DNA of 64,000 nucleotides from the NCBI RefSeq assembly GCF_033597815.2, contig NZ_CP166245.1, forward strand, positions 682,001 through 746,000, read 5' to 3'. This DNA is from Staphylococcus sp. KG4-3 (GTDB taxonomy: Bacteria > Bacillota > Bacilli > Staphylococcales > Staphylococcaceae). Positions 27,192-36,420 of the stretch are shown here, piece after piece (within the stretch, counting starts at the first letter, position 1; each line of letters starts with the position of its first letter). The position numbers were made by a program, and so were the translations under genes. The notes beneath the pieces were generated by a model, which saw only the letters and a list, made by a program, of their open reading frames with translations, was not told where the DNA came from and did no database searches.

Positions 27192-27573
27192 AAAACATTC
27201 CCGTCCTTCCTTACTCCCAATAAAAATGTATAAAAAAGATTTTACGCTTAATTAAATTTAATTGCAATAATATTCTCAAAATAGCAATATTGTGAATATT
27301 CTGATAAATTATAGTTAATATATCGTTATATTTATATTCCGGTAAATATAAAATACAGTGTTCACAGAATGGGTAAAATTGGTAATGTTTGCGATGGATT
27401 ATAGTTAAGAATAGTATGGTCATGTTAAAAGGGGGTAGCGTTGAGGTGAGAAGTAATTCAGTTAAAGGGTATATGTGTAAGGATCACCGATGTGTTAGTG
27501 GAATAAAGATATAAGGTAAGGATATTTTTAAAACAAGTACTTTTGAAGGTAGTCAGAATTAAGAGTAAGATAA
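27192..27573. other. Gap between the two POT genes
   Basis: About 380 bases with no gene I would support. It holds the leader of copy 1. A 30-codon frame from 27422 on the plus strand (MLKGGSVEVRS...) lacks a ribosome-binding site. The part at 27430-27540 is visibly richer in G than its surroundings. Confidence 0.5.
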
Positions 27574-27605
27574 AACAGCCCAAGACAATATTGTCTTGGG
27601 CTGTT
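27574..27605. terminator. Terminator of POT copy 2; perfect palindrome of the GACA/TGTC family
   Basis: A 32-base perfect palindrome: AACAGCCCAAGACAAT and its complement, with no unpaired loop in the DNA. It lies 86 bases beyond the stop of the second POT gene (minus). It has the same core as 3866, 14378 and 45310. Confidence 0.75.
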
Positions 27606-27690
27606 AATCAAGTTAAGAATAGATGAAGGAAGCGAAATTATACCGTATATTTTAAATTATTTCTCCTAGTCATCTGTCCAATTAATTTAA

Positions 27691-29205
27691 TTAATAAACG
27701 CCTTTCATCGCGCGTTTAACTTTTGGTGAAATGAGTAATAATAACACACCGATTACTACTGCAACAAGACCTGAATACATAAAGTAATCACTTTGATTCA
27801 TCCTAGTATAGACAACAACGAGTTGTGCGTTGAGTCCTTGTGCAGTTGCGTTACTAAGCATCCATAAGCTCATCATACGTGCTGTGAATGTAATAGGAGC
27901 TAATTTTGTAGTTGTTGATAAACCAACAGGTGAGATACAAAGTTCACCAATTGTTATCAATAAGAAACTTAGTACAAGCCATAATGGGTTAATTAATTCA
28001 TTCCCTGTAGCTAACGGAATAATCATTACTAAATATGATAAACCGGCAATAATTGCACCAAATGCAAATTTGTATACAGTAGGCGGGTTGTGTTTGCCCA
28101 ATTTCATCCATAACGTTGCAAATACCGGTGCTAAAACAACTATGAATATAGGATTTAATGATTGCGCCCAAGCTGCTGGGATTGTAAAGTCAAATAACCC
28201 ATTGGTAAGCACTGACATCTCTAATTGTGTTTTTTTATCTGCAAAAGTTGCTAAAATAGTTGATCCTTGTTCTTGAATCATCCAAAAAGCTACAGACGTT
28301 ATGTACAGTGGTACGTAACTATATACACGTGAACGCTCATCTTTAGTTACATCTTTACTTACAATCATGTTAATAAAGATGTAGATAGGTAATACGATAC
28401 CTAAAATAGTAATTAAGAAACTGAAGTTCTCAAGCGTCAGTGCATTGAATAAATGTAAAACTAATAAATAAATTAAGAATAATAAGATGAAACCACCAGA
28501 TATAAAACCGAATTTCTTAAGTTCTGGTCTTGTTAATGGATTTGGGACATTGCGTCCAGCAAAACCTAAGTTTTTCTTACGTTTAATCGCATAGACAACT
28601 AAACCACAGAACATACCGATTGCAGCAGCTAAGAAACCTGCGTGGAAACTAATTCTAGTTTGTAAGAAACCAGTTAATAACGGTGCAAGTAAACTACCTA
28701 AGTTTATTCCCATATAGAATAATGTGAATGCAGAGTCTCGGCGTACATCATTACGATCGTATAATTCACCAACTGTAGTTGAGATATTTGGTTTTAACAA
28801 ACCAGTCCCTGCAATGATGACGGCTAATGCAATCATGACTAATGTTAAATTATTTGGTAATGATAGCAATAAATGACCAAGCATGATGAGGATACCACCA
28901 TAGAAGACGGCATTTTGAGTGCCGGTAATCCTATCAGCAATCCAACCACCAATCACGCCCGACATGTAGATTAAGGTACCGTATATTGCAACGATTTGCA
29001 TCGCGACGGCTTGGCTTAACCCGAAACCACCTTCGGCTACACTATAGTATAAGTAAAAGATTAAAATGGCTTTCATACCATAGTAACTGAATCTCTCCCA
29101 AAATTCAGTGAAGAAAAGTGTACTTAGTCCTTTTGGATGTCCGAAGAAACCTTTGTTTGGAATACTTTTCATTATTTCTTCGTGTGTGTAATCAATCTTT
29201 TTCAT
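27691..29205 (-). CDS. POT/PTR family proton-coupled oligopeptide transporter, copy 2
   Basis: A 504-residue transporter of the same family as 25683-27191, alike along its whole length: IPNKGFFGHPKGL, FFTEFWERFSYYGMKA, GGWIADRITGTQNAVFYGG. About 14 membrane helices. A tandem duplicate that has diverged, so the pair may differ in peptide preference. RBS AGGGGAGGG. Promoter at 29235-29263. Confidence 0.9.
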   Translation of the reverse strand: MKKIDYTHEEIMKSIPNKGFFGHPKGLSTLFFTEFWERFSYYGMKAILIFYLYYSVAEGGFGLSQAVAMQIVAIYGTLIYMSGVIGGWIADRITGTQNAVFYGGILIMLGHLLLSLPNNLTLVMIALAVIIAGTGLLKPNISTTVGELYDRNDVRRDSAFTLFYMGINLGSLLAPLLTGFLQTRISFHAGFLAAAIGMFCGLVVYAIKRKKNLGFAGRNVPNPLTRPELKKFGFISGGFILLFLIYLLVLHLFNALTLENFSFLITILGIVLPIYIFINMIVSKDVTKDERSRVYSYVPLYITSVAFWMIQEQGSTILATFADKKTQLEMSVLTNGLFDFTIPAAWAQSLNPIFIVVLAPVFATLWMKLGKHNPPTVYKFAFGAIIAGLSYLVMIIPLATGNELINPLWLVLSFLLITIGELCISPVGLSTTTKLAPITFTARMMSLWMLSNATAQGLNAQLVVVYTRMNQSDYFMYSGLVAVVIGVLLLLISPKVKRAMKGVY

Positions 29206-29234
29206 AAATTCCCTCCCCTTAAACGGTTGGATTT

Positions 29235-29263
29235 ATTCTATACTGATTTTACAAAAATAACAA
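29235..29263 (-). promoter_or_regulatory. Promoter of POT copy 2
   Basis: Minus-strand TTGTTA (29263-29258), 17 bases, TAGAAT (29240-29235), about 30 bases before the start codon. Confidence 0.5.
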
Positions 29264-29323
29264 GTGTATATATGAAAAGTACAAAATTTAATGAATAATC
29301 AGTTAATTGATGATGGAAAAGTA

Positions 29324-29378
29324 TAAAAAAATAAACTATCAAAGATATAATGTAGTCAAATTTCTTTGATAGTTTATA
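29324..29378 (-). terminator. Terminator of queF
   Basis: ATAAACTATCAAAG and its complement (14 bp), followed on the minus strand by a run of seven T. Starts 12 bases after the queF stop. Confidence 0.9.
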
Positions 29379-29389
29379 GGAATAGAGTA

Positions 29390-29890
29390 TTAACGGTTAT
29401 CTATTTTTTCAGGATATAAATCGTGATTCATTAAACGATGTTCTGCCATCTTTTCATATTTAGAATCTGGGCGACCATAATTCGTATAAGGATCAATTGA
29501 AATACCACCACGAGGCGTAAATTTGCCCCAAACTTCGATATAGTGAGGGTCCATTAATTCAATTAAGTCATTCATAATGATATTCATACAATCTTCATGG
29601 AAGTCACCGTGATTTCTAAAACTAAATAAGTAAAGTTTTAATGATTTTGACTCAACCATTTTTATATTTGGTATATAAGAAATATAAATTGTCGCAAAAT
29701 CAGGTTGACCCGTAATTGGACAAAGTGATGTAAATTCTGGACAATTAAATTTTACAAAGTAGTCACGCCCGGGATGTTTGTTATCAAATGATTCTAAGAC
29801 TGCTGGGTCATAGTCGAATTCATATTTATTATTTTGATTGCCGAGTAAAGTAATATCCTGTAAATCTTCTGTTTTACGTCCTTCGCTCAT
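29390..29890 (-). CDS. queF: NADPH-dependent 7-cyano-7-deazaguanine reductase
   Basis: QueF reduces the nitrile of preQ0 to the aminomethyl of preQ1, the last step before tRNA insertion by Tgt. 166 residues, the short unimodular type. The thioimide-forming cysteine is C57 ([12 protein letters not shown]) with D64 as the acid; the QueF motif includes [16 protein letters not shown]. No riboswitch of its own: the gene follows the EamA transporter gene by 20 bases and probably shares its transcript, 22 kb from queCDE. Confidence 0.96.
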   Translation of the reverse strand: MSEGRKTEDLQDITLLGNQNNKYEFDYDPAVLESFDNKHPGRDYFVKFNCPEFTSLCPITGQPDFATIYISYIPNIKMVESKSLKLYLFSFRNHGDFHEDCMNIIMNDLIELMDPHYIEVWGKFTPRGGISIDPYTNYGRPDSKYEKMAEHRLMNHDLYPEKIDNR

Positions 29891-29910
29891 AATTGAAAAC
29901 TCCTTTAAAT

Positions 29911-30792
29911 TTATGGTTTTTGTTCTGACTTTTGAATTGTAGTAGGTTGTCTTCTTGCTTTTTCAAACATATAGTAACTAGACCCAATGATAATCATATA
30001 GCCAAGCACTGCATAAAAGTCTGGTGATTCACCAAATAAGATAAAGCCAAATAAAGCGGTAAAGATAATAGATGCGTAAGTAAAGATAGAAATATCTTTA
30101 GCGGGTGCATAGCTATAAGCAAGCGTAATACCGATTTGACCTGCGGCAGCTGATAGACCAGCACCGATTAAATACCATACCTGAGTCATCGTCATTGGCT
30201 CAAATGTAAATATAGTAAATGGTATCAGAACTATAATGGAAAAGAATGAAAAATAGAATACAATTGTATAGGGAGCTTCACGTGTACTAAGTGCCCTGAC
30301 ACAAGTGTAAGCACTTGCTGCAAATATACCTGATAATAACCCTGCTATAGCTGGAAACATAGATGAAGAAAATTCTGGTTTCACCACAAATAACATCCCT
30401 GCTATAGCTACGATCATAGCTATAAATTGATAATTACGAACCTTTTCATTTAAAAATATTAAACTAAGTAAGATAGTCCAAAATGGATTTAACTTCATTA
30501 AAGTATCAGCATCGCTTAGAATCATATGGTCTATTGCATAAATATTTAGTAAAACACCAATCAAACCTAATGTTGAACGTGAAATTAACAGGGGTTGACT
30601 GCTGAGTTTACCAAATAGGGGTTGTTTATATTTGAAAATAAAATACATAGGTATAAACATTGCTACTAAATTTCGAGCAAGTGACTTTTGGTAGACTGGT
30701 AAGTCACCAGCTAGTCTGAAGAAAACAGACATAAAGCTAAAACCAACTGCTGAAATAAGTATGGCAATGATACCCTTAACTTTAGGATTCAT
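29911..30792 (-). CDS. EamA/DMT-family transporter
   Basis: A 293-residue protein with ten membrane segments arranged as two EamA repeats (about 8-135 and 150-280). Drug/metabolite superfamily, substrate unknown. Being directly upstream of queF suggests, but does not show, a link with deazapurine or queuosine salvage. RBS GAGGCGA. A LexA-like box lies about 110 bases before the start. Confidence 0.85.
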   Translation of the reverse strand: MNPKVKGIIAILISAVGFSFMSVFFRLAGDLPVYQKSLARNLVAMFIPMYFIFKYKQPLFGKLSSQPLLISRSTLGLIGVLLNIYAIDHMILSDADTLMKLNPFWTILLSLIFLNEKVRNYQFIAMIVAIAGMLFVVKPEFSSSMFPAIAGLLSGIFAASAYTCVRALSTREAPYTIVFYFSFFSIIVLIPFTIFTFEPMTMTQVWYLIGAGLSAAAGQIGITLAYSYAPAKDISIFTYASIIFTALFGFILFGESPDFYAVLGYMIIIGSSYYMFEKARRQPTTIQKSEQKP

Positions 30793-30862
30793 ATGTATCG
30801 CCTCAATTGTTAGTTTTTAACGTATATATATTAGCATATATTTCTAGAATATGTATATATCC

Positions 30863-30891
30863 TTGAAAGTTTGATGAAACTATATTATGAT
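30863..30891 (+). promoter_or_regulatory. Strong sigma-A-like promoter facing no obvious gene
   Basis: TTGAAA (30863-30868), 17 bases, TATGAT (30886-30891): one mismatch from consensus in each box or close to it. It points towards nrdI, 650 bases away. A LexA box begins about 4 bases after the predicted start of transcription. Confidence 0.6.
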
Positions 30892-30900
30892 TATAAAAAG

Positions 30901-30914
30901 CGAACAAACGTTCT
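30901..30914. promoter_or_regulatory. LexA (SOS) box
   Basis: CGAACAAACGTTCT, 13 of 14 bases of the Gram-positive SOS consensus CGAAC-N4-GTTCG. It lies just after the promoter at 30863-30891 and 110 bases upstream of the divergent EamA gene. On the minus strand a TATAAT lies beside it with a poor -35. Confidence 0.7.
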
Positions 30915-31194
30915 GTAATCAGGTGTGGTAATTTACAATTTATCTAAATAGAATTTATAGTTTGTGTGATATGTGTTGTGGACAATGTGAAGGGGTTTAA
31001 TAGCTAAACCACGCTAAATCAAGCGTTACAAGCTTTTCAAAAAAAGCAAATGAAAAAACCTTAAATTCAGAAAAAAATTTTTTTGTGATCAAAAATAGCA
31101 GTTTAAAGTTGAATTGGTGCCATTTACCTCTGCTCTTCAATATTTTGTCAAAAACAAAGGCCTTTAAATAAGGTTCTGAATTATGTATAATGAA
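30915..31194. other. Unassigned region downstream of the LexA box
   Basis: No plus-strand ORF with a ribosome-binding site. Small hairpins GGTTTA/TAAACC (about 30995-31010) and GCTTTT/AAAAGC (about 31031-31046) occur, and no clear terminator. A minus-strand frame of 77 codons (30997-31230, GTG start) begins inside the nrd promoter and is probably chance. Confidence 0.4.
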
Positions 31195-31242
31195 ACACAT
31201 AATATAGTATTGATGATCAGAACGAACCACAATATATTGTGT
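31195..31242 (+). promoter_or_regulatory. nrdIEF promoter with two NrdR boxes
   Basis: Box 1, ACACATAATATAGTAT (31195-31210), and box 2, CCACAATATATTGTGT (31227-31242), match the NrdR consensus at 13 and 15 of 16 positions. They are 32 bases apart, three DNA turns, the classical spacing. TTGATG (31210-31215), 17 bases and TATATT (31233-31238) form a promoter whose -35 overlaps box 1 and whose -10 is inside box 2. The leader to nrdI is about 270 bases long. Confidence 0.85.
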
Positions 31243-31515
31243 TTTATATGCAGGGTCACTTTATTTATAATAAACCAAATTTTAAGTAAAATAACACTAT
31301 TAAGAGCGTTTAATAATGACAAATCAAGCATAAATACTTAATTAATGATTTTTTACATACCAACATATAGATAACAAGCTTACTATATATAGTGGTTAAC
31401 TCCAAAAAGTTAATACTAGTTATCATTCTTTAAGTACGAAGTGAAATAGTTCGATTTTATAATTGTGATTTTTCATTAATAAAATATTAGTTAAATTAAG
31501 AAAGAAGGTGGTCCA

Positions 31516-31914
31516 ATGAAGGTTGTCTATTTTTCATTTTCTGGCAATGTGCGCAGATTCATCAAAAAAACTGAGCTTACGAATGTGATGGAAATTACAC
31601 AAAGTAATTGTTCTGAGAAAATTGAAGAACCATTCATATTGGTCACTGGAACGATAGGATTTGGCGAAGTACCACAACCAGTTCAGTCATTTTTAGATGT
31701 AAATAAAAATTTTTTAAAAGGCGTTGCAGCGAGCGGAAATCGCAATTGGGGTCAAAACTTTGCGAAAGCTGGACGGTCTATCTCAGAAAAATATCAAGTT
31801 CCTTTATTAATGAAATTTGAAGTACAAGGAACACAAAATGATATTAGCGAATTTAAAGATAAGGTGGGGCATTTCAATGAAGATTATGGACGAGAAGAAA
31901 TACAATCATATTGA
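31516..31914 (+). CDS. nrdI: NrdI flavodoxin-like activator of class Ib ribonucleotide reductase
   Basis: A 132-residue FMN protein that delivers the oxidant for building the dimanganese-tyrosyl cofactor of NrdF. It has the flavodoxin start [13 protein letters not shown] and the NrdI patterns [17 protein letters not shown] and [26 protein letters not shown]. Its 3' end overlaps nrdE by 38 bases. Confidence 0.96.
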   Translation: MKVVYFSFSGNVRRFIKKTELTNVMEITQSNCSEKIEEPFILVTGTIGFGEVPQPVQSFLDVNKNFLKGVAASGNRNWGQNFAKAGRSISEKYQVPLLMKFEVQGTQNDISEFKDKVGHFNEDYGREEIQSY

Positions 31915-33982
31915 GTTAAATAACGAGGTTACTAAACGTAAAGATAATGGCTTTTTCAATTTAGAAAAAGACCAAGAAGCATTAGCAGTATATTTAGAGG
32001 AAATAGAAGACAAGACTATATACTTTGATACTGAAATCGAACGCCTTCACTATCTCGTTGATAATGATTTCTATTTTGACTTATTTGCAAAATACTCAGA
32101 AGCAGATTTGATAGAAATAACAGATTACGCTAAAAGTATTCCTTTTAAATTTGCGAGTTACATGTCTGCAAGTAAGTTTTTCAAAGATTATGCTTTAAAA
32201 ACAAACGATAAAAGTCAATATTTAGAAGATTATAAGCAACACGTAGCAATCGTTGCATTATATCTAGCAAATGGTCATAAAGCGACAGCTAAACAATTTA
32301 TTTCAGCAATGGTTGAACAACGTTACCAACCGGCAACACCTACATTTTTAAATGCTGGTCGTGCTCGTCGTGGTGAACTTGTATCTTGTTTCTTACTTGA
32401 AACAGATGACAGCTTGAATTCAATTAATTTCATTGATTCAACAGCTAAACAGTTAAGTAAAATTGGCGGCGGTGTTGCTATTAATTTATCTAAATTGCGC
32501 GCACGTGGTGAAGCGATTAAAGGTATAAAAGGCGTTGCCAAAGGCGTACTTCCAGTTGCAAAATCACTTGAAGGTGGCTTTAGCTATGCAGATCAACTTG
32601 GACAACGTCCTGGTGCGGGTGCAGTTTATTTAAATATTTTCCACTATGATGTTGAAGAGTTTTTAGATACGAAAAAAGTAAACGCTGATGAAGATTTACG
32701 TTTGTCTACAATTTCAACAGGATTAATTGTGCCATCTAAGTTCTTTGATCTTGCAAAAGAAGGCAAAGATTTCCATATGTTTGCGCCTCATACAATTTAT
32801 AAAGAATACGGTGTCACTTTAGATGATATTAACTTAGATGAGTATTACGATGAACTTGTTGCTAACCCAAATGTTGATAAAAAGAAAAAAGATGCACGTG
32901 AAATGCTGAATATGATTGCACAAACACAATTACAATCAGGTTATCCATATTTAATGTTTAAAGATAATGCAAACAAAGTGCATGCTAACTCTGACATTGG
33001 ACAAATTAAAATGAGTAACTTATGTACTGAAATTTTCCAATTACAAGAGACTTCTATTATCAATGATTATGGCACTGAAGATGAAATTAAACGTGACATT
33101 TCATGTAATTTAGGTTCATTAAATATCGTTAATGTGATGGAATCAGGTAAATTCAAAGACTCAGTACACACTGGTATGGATGCTTTAACGGTTGTTAGTG
33201 ATGAAGCGGATATTCAGAATGCACCTGGCGTTAGAAAAGCTAATAGGGAGTTACATTCAGTAGGATTAGGTGTAATGAATCTACATGGCTACTTAGCTAA
33301 AAATAAAATTGGTTATGAATCTGAAGAAGCGAAAGATTTCGCAAACATTTTCTTTATGATGATGAACTATTATTCCATTGAACGTTCAATGGAAATTGCT
33401 AAAGAAAGACAAGAAGTATATAAAGACTTCGAAAAATCTGATTACGCAAACGGTAAGTACTTTGAATTCTATACAACTCAAACTTTTGAAGCGAAATATG
33501 AAAAAGTTCGTAAATTATTTGATGGTTTTGATGTTCCAACAGCTGAAGATTGGAAAGCTTTACAAAAAGAAGTAGAAGCACATGGTCTATTCCATGCATA
33601 TCGTTTAGCAATTGCACCTACACAAAGTATTTCATATGTACAAAATGCAACTAGTTCAGTTATGCCAATTGTTGACCAAATTGAACGCCGTACTTATGGT
33701 AACGCAGAAACATTCTATCCAATGCCATTCTTATCACCAAAGACAATGTGGTACTATAAGTCTGCATTTAATACAGATCAAATGAAATTAATAGATTTAA
33801 TCTCAACTATTCAAACTCACGTGGATCAAGGTATTTCTACAATTTTATATGTAAATTCTGAAATTTCTACACGTGAACTATCTAGACTTTATGTTTATGC
33901 ACATCATAAAGGATTAAAATCTTTATATTACACTAGAAATAAATTATTGAGTGTTGAAGAATGTACAAGTTGTTCAATATAA
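31877..33982 (+). CDS. nrdE: Class Ib ribonucleoside-diphosphate reductase, alpha subunit
   Basis: Large catalytic subunit, reducing ribonucleoside diphosphates. 701 residues from the ATG at 31877 ([23 protein letters not shown]). An earlier in-frame start at 31817 would add 20 residues inside nrdI and is unlikely. [11 protein letters not shown], the active-site N-x-C-x-E loop ([10 protein letters not shown]), SCNLGSLN and the C-terminal redox pair ECTSCSI are visible. There is no N-terminal ATP-cone, as expected for class Ib. Confidence 0.96.
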   Translation: MKIMDEKKYNHIELNNEVTKRKDNGFFNLEKDQEALAVYLEEIEDKTIYFDTEIERLHYLVDNDFYFDLFAKYSEADLIEITDYAKSIPFKFASYMSASKFFKDYALKTNDKSQYLEDYKQHVAIVALYLANGHKATAKQFISAMVEQRYQPATPTFLNAGRARRGELVSCFLLETDDSLNSINFIDSTAKQLSKIGGGVAINLSKLRARGEAIKGIKGVAKGVLPVAKSLEGGFSYADQLGQRPGAGAVYLNIFHYDVEEFLDTKKVNADEDLRLSTISTGLIVPSKFFDLAKEGKDFHMFAPHTIYKEYGVTLDDINLDEYYDELVANPNVDKKKKDAREMLNMIAQTQLQSGYPYLMFKDNANKVHANSDIGQIKMSNLCTEIFQLQETSIINDYGTEDEIKRDISCNLGSLNIVNVMESGKFKDSVHTGMDALTVVSDEADIQNAPGVRKANRELHSVGLGVMNLHGYLAKNKIGYESEEAKDFANIFFMMMNYYSIERSMEIAKERQEVYKDFEKSDYANGKYFEFYTTQTFEAKYEKVRKLFDGFDVPTAEDWKALQKEVEAHGLFHAYRLAIAPTQSISYVQNATSSVMPIVDQIERRTYGNAETFYPMPFLSPKTMWYYKSAFNTDQMKLIDLISTIQTHVDQGISTILYVNSEISTRELSRLYVYAHHKGLKSLYYTRNKLLSVEECTSCSI

Positions 33983-34015
33983 TTTAGCAATAAGAGCCAA
34001 GTTAAGTGATTATAT

Positions 34016-34049
34016 AGAACAGTCTAGTCTAAGAATTAGATTAGGCTGT
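34016..34049 (+). other. Hairpin between nrdE and nrdF
   Basis: ACAGTCTAGTCTAA pairs with TTAGATTAGGCTGT (14 bp, two G-T pairs, loop of three). There is no T-run, so it is more likely an RNA-processing or stability element than a terminator. The words AGAACAGTCTAGT recur after nrdF at 35084-35096. Confidence 0.6.
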
Positions 34050-34097
34050 AAATCACTGCTTTAATTAAATTTTTACTAGATAGGGGACATTATCTAA

Positions 34098-35066
34098 ATG
34101 AAAGCAGTTAATTGGAATACACAAGAAGACATGACTAATATGTTTTGGCGACAAAATATTTCACAAATGTGGGTAGAAACAGAATTTAAAGTATCTAAAG
34201 ATATTGCAAGCTGGAAGACATTATCTGAACCTGAAAAAGAAGCATTTAAAAAAGCTTTAGCAGGATTAACAGGCTTAGATACTCATCAAGCAGACGATGG
34301 TATGCCGCTTATCATGCTACATACGACAGATTTACGTAAGAAAGCCGTTTATTCATTTATGGCGATGATGGAACAAATCCACGCTAAAAGTTATTCGCAT
34401 ATTTTTACTACATTACTACCTTCTAGTGAAACAAACTATTTATTAGACAAATGGGTTATTGAAGAACCGCATTTGAAATATAAATCAGATAAAATTATTG
34501 ATAATTATCATAAATTATGGGGTAAAGAAGCTTCAATTTATGATCAATATATGGCGCGCGTATCAAGCGTATTCTTAGAAACATTTTTATTCTACTCTGG
34601 TTTCTATTACCCATTATATCTTGCAGGACAAGGTAAAATGACTACATCTGGAGAAATCATCCGTAAAATATTATTGGATGAATCTATTCATGGCGTATTT
34701 ACTGGTATGGATGCACAAAGTTTACGCAATGAACTTTCAGAAAGTGAAAAACAACAAGCAGATCAAGAAATGTATAAATTATTAGAAGATTTATATAGAA
34801 ATGAAGTTGCTTATACGCATTCACTTTATGATGCTATTGGTCTATCTGAAGATGTACTTAACTATGTTAGATATAATGGCAACAAAGCTTTGTCTAACTT
34901 AGGATTCGATCCATATTTCGAAGAACGTGAATTTAATCCAATCATTGAAAATGCTTTAGACACTACTACTAAAAACCATGACTTCTTCTCTGTAAAAGGT
35001 GATGGCTACACATTAGCTTTAAACGTTGAAGCGTTAAAAGACGAAGATTTTGTTTTCGAAGACTAA
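34098..35066 (+). CDS. nrdF: Class Ib ribonucleoside-diphosphate reductase, beta subunit
   Basis: A 322-residue ferritin-like subunit with the metal site: D in TGLDTHQAD, E and H of MMEQIHAKSYS, E158-region VSSVFLETFLFYSG and ESIHGVF. The radical tyrosine lies in the SYSHIF stretch. RBS TAGGGGAC, 115 bases after nrdE with the hairpin between. Ends with a strong terminator. Confidence 0.96.
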   Translation: MKAVNWNTQEDMTNMFWRQNISQMWVETEFKVSKDIASWKTLSEPEKEAFKKALAGLTGLDTHQADDGMPLIMLHTTDLRKKAVYSFMAMMEQIHAKSYSHIFTTLLPSSETNYLLDKWVIEEPHLKYKSDKIIDNYHKLWGKEASIYDQYMARVSSVFLETFLFYSGFYYPLYLAGQGKMTTSGEIIRKILLDESIHGVFTGMDAQSLRNELSESEKQQADQEMYKLLEDLYRNEVAYTHSLYDAIGLSEDVLNYVRYNGNKALSNLGFDPYFEEREFNPIIENALDTTTKNHDFFSVKGDGYTLALNVEALKDEDFVFED

Positions 35067-35119
35067 GCCAAAGTATAAATATAAGAACAGTCTAGTGTGT
35101 TAATGATTATTATAAAACT

Positions 35120-35160
35120 AATAAGCCTTCTAAAAGTTTAACTTTTAGAAGGCTTATTTT
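35120..35160 (+). terminator. Terminator after nrdF
   Basis: AATAAGCCTTCTAAAAGTT and its complement (about 18 bp) with a very small loop, followed by TTTTA. Confidence 0.9.
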
Positions 35161-35376
35161 ATATGGTGTTAGTAGTTAGTTTTAATCCATTAAATATTTC
35201 AACAAGAAATCGATAGAAAAACTGTTCAACTAAATAGTTAAACAAGTATTAACAATATAACTAATAAATAGTGAATTTAATATTTTTGTATATAGTTTAC
35301 AATTAAATAATTCTATTTAAATCACTGATTACTATTGAATTTACGTTTAAAAATGGTAAAATTTTATTATAACCAC

Positions 35377-35391
35377 TGATAATGATTATCA
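35377..35391. promoter_or_regulatory. Fur box of the sst operon
   Basis: TGATAATGATTATCA, a perfect 15-base palindrome matching the core of the Fur consensus, 61 bases before sstA. A likely -10 (TATTAT, 35365-35370) lies just upstream, so Fur binding would block transcription in iron-replete cells. The rest of the 385-base gap holds the nrdF terminator and AT-rich sequence. Confidence 0.9.
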
Positions 35392-35451
35392 TAACCATTG
35401 GTTAACATCATGAATAATTCACAATTATGAAAGGATTAGAGGTACATCATT

Positions 35452-36420
35452 ATGAAATTCTTATTAAATGGTATAGTTTTAGCTATCATTTTATTATTAC
35501 TTACTATCCTTTCTCTTTTTATAGGTGTGAGTAAGGTTTCTATTACTGATATTTTCACACTTTCTAAAGAGCAAATGAATATTATTGTCTCAAGTAGAAT
35601 TCCAAGAACTGTCAGTATATTAATATCAGGTAGTACGCTAGCACTTGCTGGCTTGATTATGCAACAAATGATGCAAAATAAATTTGTAAGTCCGACTACA
35701 GCTGGAACTATGGAATGGGCGAAACTAGGTATCTTAATATCAATGATATTTTTTCCTCAAGAAAATATCATGATTAAATTAGTTTTTGCAGTAGTCTTGA
35801 GTATTGCGGGCACTTTTTTATTTGTAAAATTAGTTCAATATATTCGATTTACCGATGTTATTTTTATTCCACTTTTAGGAATCATGCTCGGTGGTATTGT
35901 TTCGAGTTTTGCAACTTTTATAGCACTTAGAACGAATACAGTTCAAAGTATCGGTAACTGGTTAAATGGCAATTTTGCGATTATTACGAGTGGAAGATAC
36001 GAAATTTTATATTTAAGTATTCCGTTACTAATATTTACATATATTTTTGCGAATCATTTTACAATCGCAGGAATGGGGAAAGATTTCAGTAATAATTTAG
36101 GTGTTAACTATGAAAGAATTATTAACATTGGATTATTTATTACAGCAACGATTACAGCTTTAGTTGTTGTGACTGTAGGAACATTACCTTTCTTGGGGCT
36201 TATTGTCCCAAACATTGTCTCAATCTTTAGAGGAGACCATTTGAAAAATGCTTTACCGCATACAGCGATGTTAGGTGCTATTTTTGTTATGTTTTCAGAC
36301 ATTGTCGGCAGACTGATTGTTTATCCATATGAGATTAATATCGGTTTAACAATTGGTGTCTTTGGCACTATTATTTTCTTAATCTTGCTAATGAAAGGAA
36401 GACATAACTATGCAAATTAG
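35452..36420 (+). CDS. sstA: Iron-siderophore ABC transporter permease SstA
   Basis: A 322-residue FecCD-family permease with about nine or ten membrane segments. Motif RIPRTVSILISGSTLALAG is near the N-terminus and GTLPFLGLIVPNIVS is the coupling-helix region. First gene of sstABCD, taken to import catechol-type siderophores and catecholamine-bound iron in S. aureus. Overlaps sstB by 11 bases. Fur box upstream. Confidence 0.93.
   Translation: MKFLLNGIVLAIILLLLTILSLFIGVSKVSITDIFTLSKEQMNIIVSSRIPRTVSILISGSTLALAGLIMQQMMQNKFVSPTTAGTMEWAKLGILISMIFFPQENIMIKLVFAVVLSIAGTFLFVKLVQYIRFTDVIFIPLLGIMLGGIVSSFATFIALRTNTVQSIGNWLNGNFAIITSGRYEILYLSIPLLIFTYIFANHFTIAGMGKDFSNNLGVNYERIINIGLFITATITALVVVTVGTLPFLGLIVPNIVSIFRGDHLKNALPHTAMLGAIFVMFSDIVGRLIVYPYEINIGLTIGVFGTIIFLILLMKGRHNYAN

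Noticed and set aside
27422..27514. 30-codon plus-strand frame between the POT genes
   Set aside because: No ribosome-binding site, no family, too short.
31060..31085. Possible CodY box (TTCAGAAAAAAATTT region)
   Set aside because: Only about 10 of 15 positions match; AT-rich sequence gives this by chance.
30997..31230. 77-codon minus-strand frame between the LexA box and nrdI
   Set aside because: GTG start inside the nrd promoter, no ribosome-binding site, overlaps NrdR boxes; composition rich in F and K as expected of chance AT-rich frames.
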